Below are positions 1 through 8,209 of a DNA stretch of 34,813 nucleotides, piece by piece. This DNA is from Acidobacteriota bacterium. GTDB lineage: Bacteria > Acidobacteriota > Thermoanaerobaculia > Thermoanaerobaculales > Thermoanaerobaculaceae. The notes beneath the pieces were generated by a model, which had not been told where the DNA came from, did not search any database, and saw only the letters and a list, made by a program, of their open reading frames with translations. Both the position numbers and the translations under genes were made by a program. Where the stretch lies: contig JAKAFI010000004.1 in the NCBI GenBank assembly GCA_021818005.1, positions 1 through 34,813 of the forward strand, written 5' to 3'. Numbering within the stretch: position 1 is the stretch's first letter; each line of letters starts with the position of its first letter.

Positions 1-8
1 TCCGATCT
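1..8. other. Probable residual Illumina adapter sequence (TCCGATCT)
   Basis: These 8 nt break the match with the other terminal copy (window-end context is ...GCAGTTG|CAACGCCC) and equal the last 8 nt of ...GCTCTTCCGATCT. Confidence 0.85.
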
Positions 9-404
9 CAACGCCCGCGGCCCGGCGGTGTGGACCCACTCGCCGCGCTCGGCGAGGCGCTCAGCCTCATGGAACCCGGCCGCTCGCAGCGACGTGCCCG
101 GCTCCTCGGCGAGCGTGTAGGTGATGACGCGCCGGTAGCCCATCGCGAACGCCGCGCGGCATGCGGCGCCATAGAGCATCGAGCAGGCGTTTCGCTCGCC
201 CGTCGTCGTTACCCGGAGCAACTCGACCGTCACTCCATCATCGGCATTGCGCGCCACAGGGTGACCGGCGATGACGACGCCGACGAGGCGATCGCCGTCC
301 CTGAGGCCAATGCTGAACCGATGGCCGATGGGGGGTTCGTTGTGGCGGTGATGCTCGGCCACGAACCGACGAGCCTCAGCGAGCGTGAGCGGCACGATGG
401 TCAT
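1..404 (-). CDS. XF1762-like / GNAT-fold phage protein; truncated by the linear break, continues at 34616..34687 on the circle (155 aa total)
   Basis: Translation MTIVPLTLAEARRFVAEHHRHNEPPIGHRFSIGLRDGDRLVGVVIAGHPVARNADDGVTVELLRVTTTGERNACSMLYGAACRAAFAMGYRRVITYTLAEEPGTSLRAAGF...; the frame stays open across the joined ends and stops at 34616. Confidence 0.8.
   Translation of the reverse strand, partial: MTIVPLTLAEARRFVAEHHRHNEPPIGHRFSIGLRDGDRLVGVVIAGHPVARNADDGVTVELLRVTTTGERNACSMLYGAACRAAFAMGYRRVITYTLAEEPGTSLRAAGFHEAERLAERGEWVHTAGPRALRS
9..134. repeat. Terminal direct repeat, copy 1 (identical to 34688..34813); assembly overlap of a circular or circularly permuted genome
   Basis: Sequence from 'caacgcccgcggcccggcggtg...' to '...gtgatgacgcgccg' recurs at the window end. 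Confidence 0.95.
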
Positions 405-676
405 GCGATCGCCCCGAGCGCCGTCGCAGCGCCGAAGACGCCCATCCCCGCCGCCAGCAGCGCAAGACGCTGTGAGCGCAGCCGCGCGAGGATCGCGAGC
501 ATCGCCCCGGTCGCCGCGAGCTTCGCCAGCGCCACCGCACCGAAGCCGCCCGCGACGTAGACCGGCCCGAGCGGGCCGCTCTCCCCGCCGATGCCGACAC
601 GCGACGCGGCGAGGCCGAAGAGGCAGAGGTCGGCGAGCTGGGCGGTCAGCACGAGCAAGAGCAGGCGGGGGGTCAT
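401..676 (-). CDS. Small multi-TM membrane protein
   Basis: 91 aa hydrophobic ORF, ATGA overlap with neighbour. Confidence 0.7.
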   Translation of the reverse strand: MTPRLLLLVLTAQLADLCLFGLAASRVGIGGESGPLGPVYVAGGFGAVALAKLAATGAMLAILARLRSQRLALLAAGMGVFGAATALGAIA

Positions 677-1029
677 GCGGCTGCCTCGATGGCCTTCATC
701 AGCGCGTAGGTCCGCACCGCCGATCCGTTCGCCCCTTCATAGACGCCCGGCACCTCCTCCTCGAGCAGCGCGGCGATCTCCTGCCATCGGCTGACGAGCG
801 CGGCCCACACGGGCGACTCGGCCGCCATCTCGGAGAGGCGGCTGCGGAACTCCGGCACGGCGCGGAGCAGCAACTCGCAGCGGCGAAAGTCGGACGGATC
901 GAGCGGGTGGTTGCTGTTCCAGCGCGGCGACGTCCCGCCGAACGACAATCGGTCGAAGATCGCCTCGCTGCTGATCCCGTGCTCGCCGTGGAGATGCCAC
1001 TCGATCGCGGCTGGACTCATCGCGCTCAT
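673..1029 (-). CDS. Hypothetical phage protein
   Basis: MSAMSPAAIEWHLHGEHGISSEAIFDRL...; overlapping start/stop chain. Confidence 0.7.
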   Translation of the reverse strand: MSAMSPAAIEWHLHGEHGISSEAIFDRLSFGGTSPRWNSNHPLDPSDFRRCELLLRAVPEFRSRLSEMAAESPVWAALVSRWQEIAALLEEEVPGVYEGANGSAVRTYALMKAIEAAA

Positions 1030-1232
1030 GCCACCCTCCGCGGGTACAGCTCGTCGCGCCTGCGCTCGATGACCTGGCGGCGACGTTCGAGTTCGGGATC
1101 GGCGGGCTGGATGCCGTCCTCCGGCTCCCAGTAGCGCGCCGTGGCGCGGTCCGGCTCGCGGTGACGGAGCGCCGCGACGACGAGGATGGCGGCGAGCCCT
1201 GTCGCTACTCGCAAGAGTTGAGAGTGCTTCAT
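1026..1232 (-). CDS. Hypothetical protein with N-terminal TM segment
   Basis: MKHSQLLRVATGLAAILVVAALRH...; 68 aa. Confidence 0.65.
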   Translation of the reverse strand: MKHSQLLRVATGLAAILVVAALRHREPDRATARYWEPEDGIQPADPELERRRQVIERRRDELYPRRVA

Positions 1233-1507
1233 GGCTCATCTCGCAGCGCGGCGAGGATGGCAGCAATGCACTCGTCGATCGTTCCGGCGTAGCACGTCGT
1301 CACGTCGTCGATGCCCGCCTCGAAGGCATCTCCCATCTCGGTGAACGGGCCAGCGAGACGCGGGCGCGCCCGCTCCACCGTGAGCGCCTGCGCGACGGCC
1401 TCGCGCTCGATGGCGCGGACGCCCCGATCCCAGTCGGCGATGCTCACGTTCGGGTCGGCGTTGTAGCAGCGGTGATGGCGGACGTACTCGGCCATCGCTT
1501 CACGCAT
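1229..1507 (-). CDS. Hypothetical protein
   Basis: MREAMAEYVRHHRCYNADPNVSIADWDRG...; starts within the end of the 1500..1823 gene. Confidence 0.6.
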   Translation of the reverse strand: MREAMAEYVRHHRCYNADPNVSIADWDRGVRAIEREAVAQALTVERARPRLAGPFTEMGDAFEAGIDDVTTCYAGTIDECIAAILAALRDEP

Positions 1508-1823
1508 CGCGTGGCTCCTCCGTGCCGGCGAGGGCGGCGAGGCGCCGCAGCAGACGCTGGGCCAGTTCGAGATAGGCGCCCGCGAGCGTGTCGGACTTGG
1601 GCACCATGTGCCCGTGCGGCGTCTCGACGTTCTCCTCCCACATCGCATGAGCGAGAGCAGCGGGCAGCCGCGCCTCGCGCTCCTCGGCGGCGCGGAGGGC
1701 GTCGAGGAGGTGGCGGCGGTCGAGAATGGCCCATGCGGCGGTCGGGCCGTATTGCTTGCGGATGTGGTTACCGGTGCCAACGGCGGCGTCCCGTGCCGCG
1801 ATGGCCTCCAGTTCCGGTGTCAT
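1500..1823 (-). CDS. Hypothetical protein
   Basis: MTPELEAIAARDAAVGTGNHIRKQYGPTAAW...; 107 aa. Confidence 0.65.
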   Translation of the reverse strand: MTPELEAIAARDAAVGTGNHIRKQYGPTAAWAILDRRHLLDALRAAEEREARLPAALAHAMWEENVETPHGHMVPKSDTLAGAYLELAQRLLRRLAALAGTEEPRDA

Positions 1824-2065
1824 CCCTCACCTCCCATTGCCAGCGCGAGCGCCTCGCGCAACTCGCGATCCGTGACGTCCTCTGCCCACCAGTTCGCGAC
1901 GACCATCTCGGCCCAGGCGAGGTCGAGCGCCCGCGAGCAGGTGTTGCCGCAGCGGTGCGCCCGCTCGTGGACGCCGCGCCAGTAGCGGGCACCGGCCAGC
2001 GCCTCCTCGAAGGCGAGTGCGACGGCGATGCCGGGGATGTCGCAGGCGGCGAGGTCAGGCGACAC
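1820..2065 (-). CDS. Hypothetical protein
   Basis: MSPDLAACDIPGIAVALAFEEALAGARYW...; 81 aa. Confidence 0.65.
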   Translation of the reverse strand: MSPDLAACDIPGIAVALAFEEALAGARYWRGVHERAHRCGNTCSRALDLAWAEMVVANWWAEDVTDRELREALALAMGGEG

Positions 2066-2519
2066 GTTCAGCCTCCCGCTCCTGCCACGCCACGGCCAGC
2101 GCGAGCGCCGACCAGACGTCCCGGTGGATCCCGTGCAACGGACCCGGCGCCTTCTTCGTCCCGACCGCCTTCGAGCCGCCGAAGCGATCGAGGAGCGCCT
2201 GGCGGATCGTCGCGTCGTTCGCCTTCGGGCTGTGGCAGAGGGCGAGCTTCACCGCGAGACGCGGCAGGTACTCGACGCGGATCGGGGAGGCCGCCTGCTC
2301 GAAGCGGCCCGACCAGCGGACCGTCTCGAACACCTCGCGGCCGACGGGCATCCCGTAGGACGTGACCTGCTCGATGACGACGAGGTCCCACGACGGCGGG
2401 CCCAGCCGGAAGCACAGCAGCTCGTCGTTCGGCCAGATGCCGAATGAGCGCGGCTGCCCGTCCGCGAAGACGAGCCATGCCGACTGCTCGGGGCCGGGGT
2501 CGATGGCGAGGAGGGTCAT
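2055..2519 (-). CDS. RuvC-like Holliday junction resolvase / endonuclease
   Basis: MTLLAIDPGPEQSAWLVF...VVIEQVTSYGMPVG...DVWSALALAVAWQ; RNase H-fold acidic pattern. Confidence 0.75.
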   Translation of the reverse strand: MTLLAIDPGPEQSAWLVFADGQPRSFGIWPNDELLCFRLGPPSWDLVVIEQVTSYGMPVGREVFETVRWSGRFEQAASPIRVEYLPRLAVKLALCHSPKANDATIRQALLDRFGGSKAVGTKKAPGPLHGIHRDVWSALALAVAWQEREAERVA

Positions 2520-3310
2520 GCCGCCTTCGCCCCCTTCCGCCATCCCGACAGGTACAGGCAGGCGCGGAACGCGACCCAGTCGTCCTCCGTGACCTCGGCC
2601 GGGTAGAGCTTCGTGCCCCCGTCGGTGACGTGGAGGATCCCGAACCGCTCGATCTCGGGCAGCGGGTAGCGTTCGGGGTCGCCGACGCGCGCGATGAACT
2701 CCGCGCGGCTGTACGCCGCGAGCTGGAGGCGCATGTCGTCGTACACGCGCCCATCCGGCCACGCGACCGACTTCGACGTCTTCCAGTCGAGCAGCCAGGT
2801 CGCCGTCTCGCCGTCGGTCGTGATGCGCGCCACGAGGTCGCACGTCCCGCCGAACCCGAGCGTCTCGTTGATGAGGTACGCCTCGACCTCGAGGGGCTCG
2901 ACGGCATGCTCGTTCAGCCACGTCCGCGCCCCGGCGATGGCGGGGGCGTCCTCGGCCGCGATGTCCGTCGGCTCGCGGCGCAGGATCGACTCGAGCGTGG
3001 CGTGGATGCGCGACCCGCGCTCGCGCCCGTTGGTGCCCTCGTTGCGGGCGGCGAGCAGGAACGCCACGGCCGCCTCGTCGTTGCCAGCCTCACGATCCGC
3101 GAGCAGGCGCTCGGCGTGCGCCAGTGCCGCCAGCGCGATCTGCTCCTTGTGCCAGCGCAGGAGCGCCGGCTTGTCGAGGACGTCGGTGACGGTCGTCACG
3201 CCTGGCCAGGGGCCCGCGCCATTGAAGTAGTAGAGATGCCGCGGCGTGCGGTGGACGCCGGCCGTCGGCAGGTCGGTCGTGCGGCGCGGGCGGGCGGCGG
3301 TGATCGTCAT
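2516..3310 (-). CDS. PD-(D/E)XK (RecB/Cas4-like) nuclease
   Basis: GFGGTCDLVARI...WLLDWKTSKS...MRLQLAAYSRAEF motif series. Confidence 0.75.
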   Translation of the reverse strand: MTITAARPRRTTDLPTAGVHRTPRHLYYFNGAGPWPGVTTVTDVLDKPALLRWHKEQIALAALAHAERLLADREAGNDEAAVAFLLAARNEGTNGRERGSRIHATLESILRREPTDIAAEDAPAIAGARTWLNEHAVEPLEVEAYLINETLGFGGTCDLVARITTDGETATWLLDWKTSKSVAWPDGRVYDDMRLQLAAYSRAEFIARVGDPERYPLPEIERFGILHVTDGGTKLYPAEVTEDDWVAFRACLYLSGWRKGAKAA

Positions 3311-5343
3311 GCGGGTTCTCCCTCCGGGTAGCAGGCGAGACAGGTCCACCCGTCCGGCGTCTGTCGGTGGTAGCTCTGGTGGTGGTCGTAGTCGCGGCAG
3401 GGGTTCAGCCACTCGGCCTCACCCGCGCGTGTGTGTCCCCGATCACTCGAATCACTCTCGGCCTCGCGCGTGTATCCCGAATCACTCTGTTCACTCTGTG
3501 AGTGAGTCGAGTGAAGGGGGGTATTAGGGAGATCGAGAGTGATTCGGGAGTGACTCGGAGTGACCAGGCCGACTCGCGCGACGACGTAGCCGTGCCCGGT
3601 GCGGGCCACGGCGCCCGTTCGCACGAGCTCCTCGACCATGTGCTGAACGTTCGTCCTCTCCTTGCCGATCCGATCCGCGATGGCCTTCGGATAGATCGGA
3701 CCCTCGTCCTCGATGACCTGGTAGACCTCGCCGCGGTCGAACGAGGCGCCCGAGAGCGAGTCGGGGGCGACGTGCCAGATCAGGTCGTCGAACGTCACCG
3801 CGACCTGCGCGTCGGCGATGTCGCGCCCCGTGGCGTGGATCGTCCCGAGCCGCTCGAGCGGGCTGCGCTTGATGACCACGATCGTGTCGGCGGATCCCGT
3901 GATCCCGTAGGTACCCGACACCGAGGCGAGGAAGTCGTCCGCGCTCTCCTTGCGCGCGTGGTGGACGATCACCAGCGCCACGGTCCGGTTGCGGAACAGG
4001 TCCTGGAGCCGGGCAAGGTGCTGCACGTCGACCTCGTAGGCCCCCTGACGACCCGACGTGGTCGGGCGCACCTTGCCCAGCGTGTCGATCGCCACCATCA
4101 CGGCGTCGGGGTGCTCGTCGAGCCAGGCCGCGATGTCCTCTTCCAGCCCTTCCCCGATCTTGTGGGCGTCCCAGCGCACCTCGAGCCGGCCGCGCGGCAT
4201 CGTGCGTCCGGCGAGGGCCGCGCGCAGGCGATCCTGCCCGCGCCGCTGGCCGTCCTCGAGGGCGAGATAGAGCACGCTGCCCGGCGTCACGCGGCGCCCC
4301 AGCAGGTCGCCCCCGATGGATGCCTCGACGGCGATCTGGTAGACGAGGCAGGACTTCCCGACCTTCGGGCGCGAGGCGAGAATCGTCGTGCCCTCGGGGA
4401 CGAGGTCCGGCACGAGCCAGCGCAGCGGCGGGAGCTCCAGCTCCAGCAGATCGGCGGCATCCATCCCGGGCCCGACCGGGCGTGGCACGGGGCGCGTCGC
4501 GAGCGGCGGCCCAAGCCGCTCGGCGGTGCCCTTCCACGCCCGGTCGAAGCGGGAGCGGATGTCGGGCTCGGAGAGCGGGTCGGCGAAGCGCGGGGCGAGC
4601 ACGGTCAACACGCCGGCCAGCACCTCGTCACGCCCCATGCCGCGCATGTAGCGGCTCGCGATGTAGTCGCGGATCGCGTCGTACCGGCTGCCGCGGTAGC
4701 CCGGTTCGGGCAGCTCGTAGCCGCCCGTGATCTCGATCAGCGCGGCGCGCTCCGGGGCGGGCGGGGTGATGACGTCCTGCGCCCATGCCTCCGGCAGTTC
4801 GGCGATGTCGAAGACGTCCTCGGGCTCGTACTCGACCCCCGAGGCGTGGACGGAGCGGGGCCCGATGACGTACCCCGCGCCCTGCCCGGAACCCCAGCGC
4901 GTGACGTAGCCCCACAGCTGCCCGAGGGGGCGCGGCAGCGCGTCGGGCCAGCGCAGGAAGACGTGCTCCCCGTGCGCGGTGCGCGTGCGGAGCGTCGGCG
5001 GCAGCGCGCCCAGGCGGCGCTCGAGCTCGCCGAGCCGGGCAACCCCGTCGCCGTCCACGTCGAGCGTGAAGACGCCGTCGGGGCAGACGAGCCCGTAGTT
5101 CGGCAGCGAGCCGGCCGAGAGGAACGTGCGGATGCGCTCGGGGTCGCGGGTGGCGTCGTGGAACCCGCGCTGCGTGATGGGGTGCTTGCCCGCGTCGTCG
5201 CAGGCGGCGCCCTTCGGGCAATGGCAGACGCCGTCGAGGTCCGCGCTCCAGACCGGGAAGATCCCGAAGCCGCGCTCGGCGAACCACAGCGCCGCGCGGA
5301 TCCTGTCCTCGGAGGACGGACGGGGGCGGACCTCGACGGGCAT
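3307..5343 (-). CDS. Bifunctional DNA primase/polymerase fused to RepA-like helicase ATPase
   Basis: N-term MPVEVRPRPSSEDRIRAALWFAERGFGIFPVW...GKHPITQRGFHDATRD; Walker A ASRPKVGKSCL, Walker B-like AVMVAIDTLGKV. Confidence 0.85.
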   Translation of the reverse strand: MPVEVRPRPSSEDRIRAALWFAERGFGIFPVWSADLDGVCHCPKGAACDDAGKHPITQRGFHDATRDPERIRTFLSAGSLPNYGLVCPDGVFTLDVDGDGVARLGELERRLGALPPTLRTRTAHGEHVFLRWPDALPRPLGQLWGYVTRWGSGQGAGYVIGPRSVHASGVEYEPEDVFDIAELPEAWAQDVITPPAPERAALIEITGGYELPEPGYRGSRYDAIRDYIASRYMRGMGRDEVLAGVLTVLAPRFADPLSEPDIRSRFDRAWKGTAERLGPPLATRPVPRPVGPGMDAADLLELELPPLRWLVPDLVPEGTTILASRPKVGKSCLVYQIAVEASIGGDLLGRRVTPGSVLYLALEDGQRRGQDRLRAALAGRTMPRGRLEVRWDAHKIGEGLEEDIAAWLDEHPDAVMVAIDTLGKVRPTTSGRQGAYEVDVQHLARLQDLFRNRTVALVIVHHARKESADDFLASVSGTYGITGSADTIVVIKRSPLERLGTIHATGRDIADAQVAVTFDDLIWHVAPDSLSGASFDRGEVYQVIEDEGPIYPKAIADRIGKERTNVQHMVEELVRTGAVARTGHGYVVARVGLVTPSHSRITLDLPNTPLHSTHSQSEQSDSGYTREAESDSSDRGHTRAGEAEWLNPCRDYDHHQSYHRQTPDGWTCLACYPEGEPA

Positions 5344-5353
5344 CACGGGCGGG

Positions 5354-5860
5354 TCAGAACGGGAGGTTCGACCCGGACGCCGGCTGCGTCGCGGGCTGGC
5401 GCACGGCCTGCGCCTGGCGCCGGGCAACCGGCGTGGGCTCGGGGACCGCGGCCGGCTGGCGCGGTTGCACCATCTGCGCCGGCAGGGCGCCGAGGTTGGA
5501 GATGCGCGGCCACCCGCTGTCGCTGATGGTCACGGTCGCGAGGGCCGAGCGCCCGACGAGGTCGGCCGCCTCGAACTGCTGCCCGACGCCCGGCGGGCGT
5601 CCGTTGAACAGCGCGGTGAGGAAGGCGTACAGCTTGGAGCGCGGACCCGAGCTCGTCGAGGTCGTCGCCTGCAGCTCGGTGTCCTGGTAGGGGCCCTCCT
5701 CGACGGCGAAGGTCCAGTCGAAGATGTCGACCTCCTTGCCGGCGTTCGGGCCGGACTGCGGGACGATCGTCTTCGGGCCCTCGACGCTGGTGAGGATCAC
5801 CTGGTAGACGCCGGGCTCGATGTCTGGACCGCCCTGCGAGACGGTGATGAGCGGTGACAT
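5354..5860 (-). CDS. SSB-like DNA-binding phage protein
   Basis: MSPLITVSQGGPDIEPGVYQVILTSVEGPK...; C-terminus ...SGSNLPF; adjacent to primase/helicase. Confidence 0.55.
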   Translation of the reverse strand: MSPLITVSQGGPDIEPGVYQVILTSVEGPKTIVPQSGPNAGKEVDIFDWTFAVEEGPYQDTELQATTSTSSGPRSKLYAFLTALFNGRPPGVGQQFEAADLVGRSALATVTISDSGWPRISNLGALPAQMVQPRQPAAVPEPTPVARRQAQAVRQPATQPASGSNLPF

Positions 5861-5920
5861 GGGTCTGTGTCTGTCCTTTCGTGCGTGCGCGTGGTGGGTC
5901 GTGCGTCCGGTCGATGAGGG

Positions 5921-6148
5921 TCAGGTGATAGGCGACCTCCTCCGGCGCACCGGCCCGTTGCAGCGGCGTTCGCGGCGCATCTGCCCGCGGAACGCCGGCG
6001 TGCAGTCAGCACACGGAGAGGGCGCCGCGTGCGGGTGAGCCCGCCGGTTGAGGTCCTGCCAGGCGTGCCATTCGTCACGCGCCATGCAGCGCGGACGTGG
6101 TCCACGGGATGAATCTGAAATCGACGGGGCACAAAGAAGGGCCGTCAC
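5921..6148 (-). CDS. Small Cys-containing (zinc-ribbon-like) phage protein
   Basis: CMARDEWHAWQDLNRRAHPHAAPSPCADCTPAFRGQMRRERRC; GTGA overlap with upstream gene (alternative start 6085). Confidence 0.55.
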   Translation of the reverse strand: MTALLCAPSISDSSRGPRPRCMARDEWHAWQDLNRRAHPHAAPSPCADCTPAFRGQMRRERRCNGPVRRRRSPIT

Positions 6149-6279
6149 GTCGCCGGGACCTGCGGGACCAGCACGTAGAGCAGCGACAGGACGGTGAACA
6201 CGACGGCCAGCACGAGCGCCACCTCGAGCGAGATCGCGGCGAGCGGGTGGTCGTGCTCGAAGCGCTCCTCGCGGTTCAT
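6145..6279 (-). CDS. 44-aa single-TM protein
   Basis: MNREERFEHDHPLAAISLEVALVLAVVFTVLSLLYVLVPQVPAT; ATGA coupling both sides. Confidence 0.6.
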   Translation of the reverse strand: MNREERFEHDHPLAAISLEVALVLAVVFTVLSLLYVLVPQVPAT

Positions 6280-6509
6280 GCCGCCACCCCGGGGAACTCC
6301 TGGCGCACGCGATCGCGCAGCGCCATGACGGCGCCGTGCATCGTCGGGCGGCTCGGGCTGGTGATCCGTGCCCCGCGGTGCTCCGCGGTCGCGCACCACT
6401 CGCCGAGCCGTCCGACGCGGCGCAGTGACTCCAGCGACCAGCCCGGCGGGAGCACGCGCTCGAGCTCGATGATTGCGGCCTCGAGGCCGGCCCAGGCGAG
6501 CTCCCTCAT
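6276..6509 (-). CDS. Hypothetical protein
   Basis: MRELAWAGLEAAIIELERVLPPGWSLESL... Confidence 0.65.
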   Translation of the reverse strand: MRELAWAGLEAAIIELERVLPPGWSLESLRRVGRLGEWCATAEHRGARITSPSRPTMHGAVMALRDRVRQEFPGVAA

Positions 6510-6760
6510 CCCGCCACCATCCGCCCGCGTCCGGCCGCCGCCATGTCCGCGCGGTAGCCGCCGCTCGTCTCAGGCCCCAGCGTCCGCGTGCGCGCGCGCC
6601 GCACGAGGTCGGCCCATGTGTGCAGGGCCTCCTGTCCCTCCGGGGTGCCGGCGTAGGCCGGCACGTCGGCGGCGAGCCGCGCCCGCAGCATCACCGCCGC
6701 GGCGTGGTCGCCGATCTTCTCGGCCTGCGCCAGTTGCGCCTCGAGCCTCTCCCGTGTCAT
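6506..6760 (-). CDS. Hypothetical protein
   Basis: MTRERLEAQLAQAEKIGDHAAAVMLRARL... Confidence 0.65.
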   Translation of the reverse strand: MTRERLEAQLAQAEKIGDHAAAVMLRARLAADVPAYAGTPEGQEALHTWADLVRRARTRTLGPETSGGYRADMAAAGRGRMVAG

Positions 6761-6827
6761 CCTTCTCCCTCGCAATCAGCCCCGGCTCCCGGTGTTCCCA
6801 CGCCGAGGGGGTCGGGGCGCTTCCTTG

Positions 6828-7082
6828 TCAGGCCGCGCGGCCGTGATTGAGTCCCACGATCCCGTCGGCGCAGACTCGCTCCTCCAGCCGTCCCGTCAGG
6901 GCCTTCGCCTTGCGCTCGGCAAGCCGCAGCAGGTGGTCGACGTCGTGGGCGAGGCCCATCGCCTCGAAGTCATGCGTGGCCATGGCCACGGTCCACACGG
7001 GCGCGCCGTGGCGCACGCGCGCCTCGCGGATCGCCACGCTGAGATCCATGGCGCGTTCCGGGGCCGGCGTCGGGCGAGGCAT
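6828..7082 (-). CDS. Hypothetical protein
   Basis: MPRPTPAPERAMDLSVAIREARVRHGAPVW... Confidence 0.6.
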   Translation of the reverse strand: MPRPTPAPERAMDLSVAIREARVRHGAPVWTVAMATHDFEAMGLAHDVDHLLRLAERKAKALTGRLEERVCADGIVGLNHGRAA

Positions 7083-7084
7083 TG

Positions 7085-7312
7085 TCAGGCCACCCGGCGC
7101 GAGCTCGTCGGCCGCGCCTCGATGTCGAACCGGCGCAGCCACTCGGACACGGCCCCCGCCGTGATGCCGAGTCGGTCGCCGACCTCGCGAACGGTCAGGT
7201 GGTCGCGGATGTACAGCTCCCAGAGGATCCGGTCCATCGGCTTGCCGTGGACCGCCTCCAGGCGCTGCATCTCACGTGTTCGGTAGACAACTCGTTGTTC
7301 CACAGGCCACAC
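7085..7312 (-). CDS. HTH DNA-binding early regulator (Cro-like position); start may instead be 7270
   Basis: HLTVREVGDRLGITAGAVSEWLRRFDIEARP helix-turn-helix; divergent from repressor. Confidence 0.65.
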   Translation of the reverse strand: MWPVEQRVVYRTREMQRLEAVHGKPMDRILWELYIRDHLTVREVGDRLGITAGAVSEWLRRFDIEARPTSSRRVA

Positions 7313-7394
7313 AGTAGTGCAGACTAGGGCGTGTTGTCAACACCTAAACTGTGTCAGTAGGAACAGGTTGTTGCTTCGCCTACTGTCGTCCCCG
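7271..7394. promoter_or_regulatory. Divergent early/lysogeny control region with several GTTG/CAAC dyads
   Basis: ACAACTCGTTGT (7287..7298), GTGTTGTCAACAC (7331..7343), CAGTAGG-N17-CCTACTG (7355..7385) enclosing AACAGGTTGTT (7362..7372); minus-strand TTGACA at 7335..7340. Confidence 0.65.
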
Positions 7395-7769
7395 ATGGAC
7401 GACGCGACGTATTACCGGCGACAGGGGTTCTGGCTCCGCATGGCTCGTGAGCGTGCGGGGAAGAACCAGGCGGGCGCCGCCGAGCAGCTCGGGCTGGCCA
7501 AGACCTCGAAGGGGACCGTCTCGGACTACGAGAACGGCGTGCAGATCGCGCCCCAGCAGGCGCTCCGCACGCTGGCCCGCTGGTACGGCGTGCCGATCGA
7601 CCTGTTCCTGAGTCCGCCGATCACGTCAGACGAGGTGATCGAGCGCCTGCTCGATGAAGCATCTCGCGCCGGAGAAGCCGCAGAGCGGCGGGATTGGGAA
7701 ACGGGGGAGGATCGATCCCCAGCAGCCGACGACGGGCCAGACGACGCGCCCGGTAGGTTGTCAGCGTAA
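7395..7769 (+). CDS. XRE-family HTH repressor (CI-like)
   Basis: MDDATYYRRQGFWLRMARERAGKNQAGAAEQLGLAKTSKGTVSDYENGVQIAPQQALRTLARWYGVPIDLFL. Confidence 0.85.
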   Translation: MDDATYYRRQGFWLRMARERAGKNQAGAAEQLGLAKTSKGTVSDYENGVQIAPQQALRTLARWYGVPIDLFLSPPITSDEVIERLLDEASRAGEAAERRDWETGEDRSPAADDGPDDAPGRLSA

Positions 7770-7827
7770 GTTCGGCCTGGATGGCCTCGATGATCGCGGG
7801 ATCGGTGACAGGCTCCCTGAACGCCAT
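7621..7827 (-). CDS. Possible small protein antisense to the repressor 3' end
   Basis: MAFREPVTDPAIIEAIQAELTLTTYRARRLARRRLLGIDPPPFPNP...; overlaps the + gene by 149 bp. Confidence 0.35.
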   Translation of the reverse strand: MAFREPVTDPAIIEAIQAELTLTTYRARRLARRRLLGIDPPPFPNPAALRLLRREMLHRAGARSPRLT

Positions 7828-8209
7828 GTGGACAGAACCTCTCCGTGCCGGCTCACGGACCTGCCGGCCCCGGCTGCATCGGTTTTCGAGGCCACGATGC
7901 CCGGCCCGTGCTTGCTCGCGCTGCTGCACCGTCTCGCACGAGGACGCCTTGTAGCCCCCCGGTGTGCCCTCACGCTAGAGCCTGCGAGGCGCCCCCCCCC
8001 GCGTCCCCTGTCCTTCGGCCCGTGGCGCCCTACCCGCCCGGGTCATGACTGTTGCGACAACGGGGCTATGGCGCTGTGGACACGGTGGACAAGTGGGACG
8101 CCATAGCACCTCGACCTTCACTCGCACTTATCGCAGGTGGGCGTGTCAGGTTGCGTGGCGCGGGCGTATCGTGGGCGGGCGTCCCACGAGAGAGGGAGGG
8201 TCGCATTCC

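Noticed and set aside
9-134. True biological terminal redundancy (packaging DTR)
   Set aside because: Contig-end overlap is simpler: length is read-like, it abuts adapter sequence, and the split gene becomes continuous on joining; coverage would be needed to reopen this
3502-5526. 674-aa plus-strand ORF
   Set aside because: Antisense to the primase/helicase gene, whose motifs are clear on the minus strand
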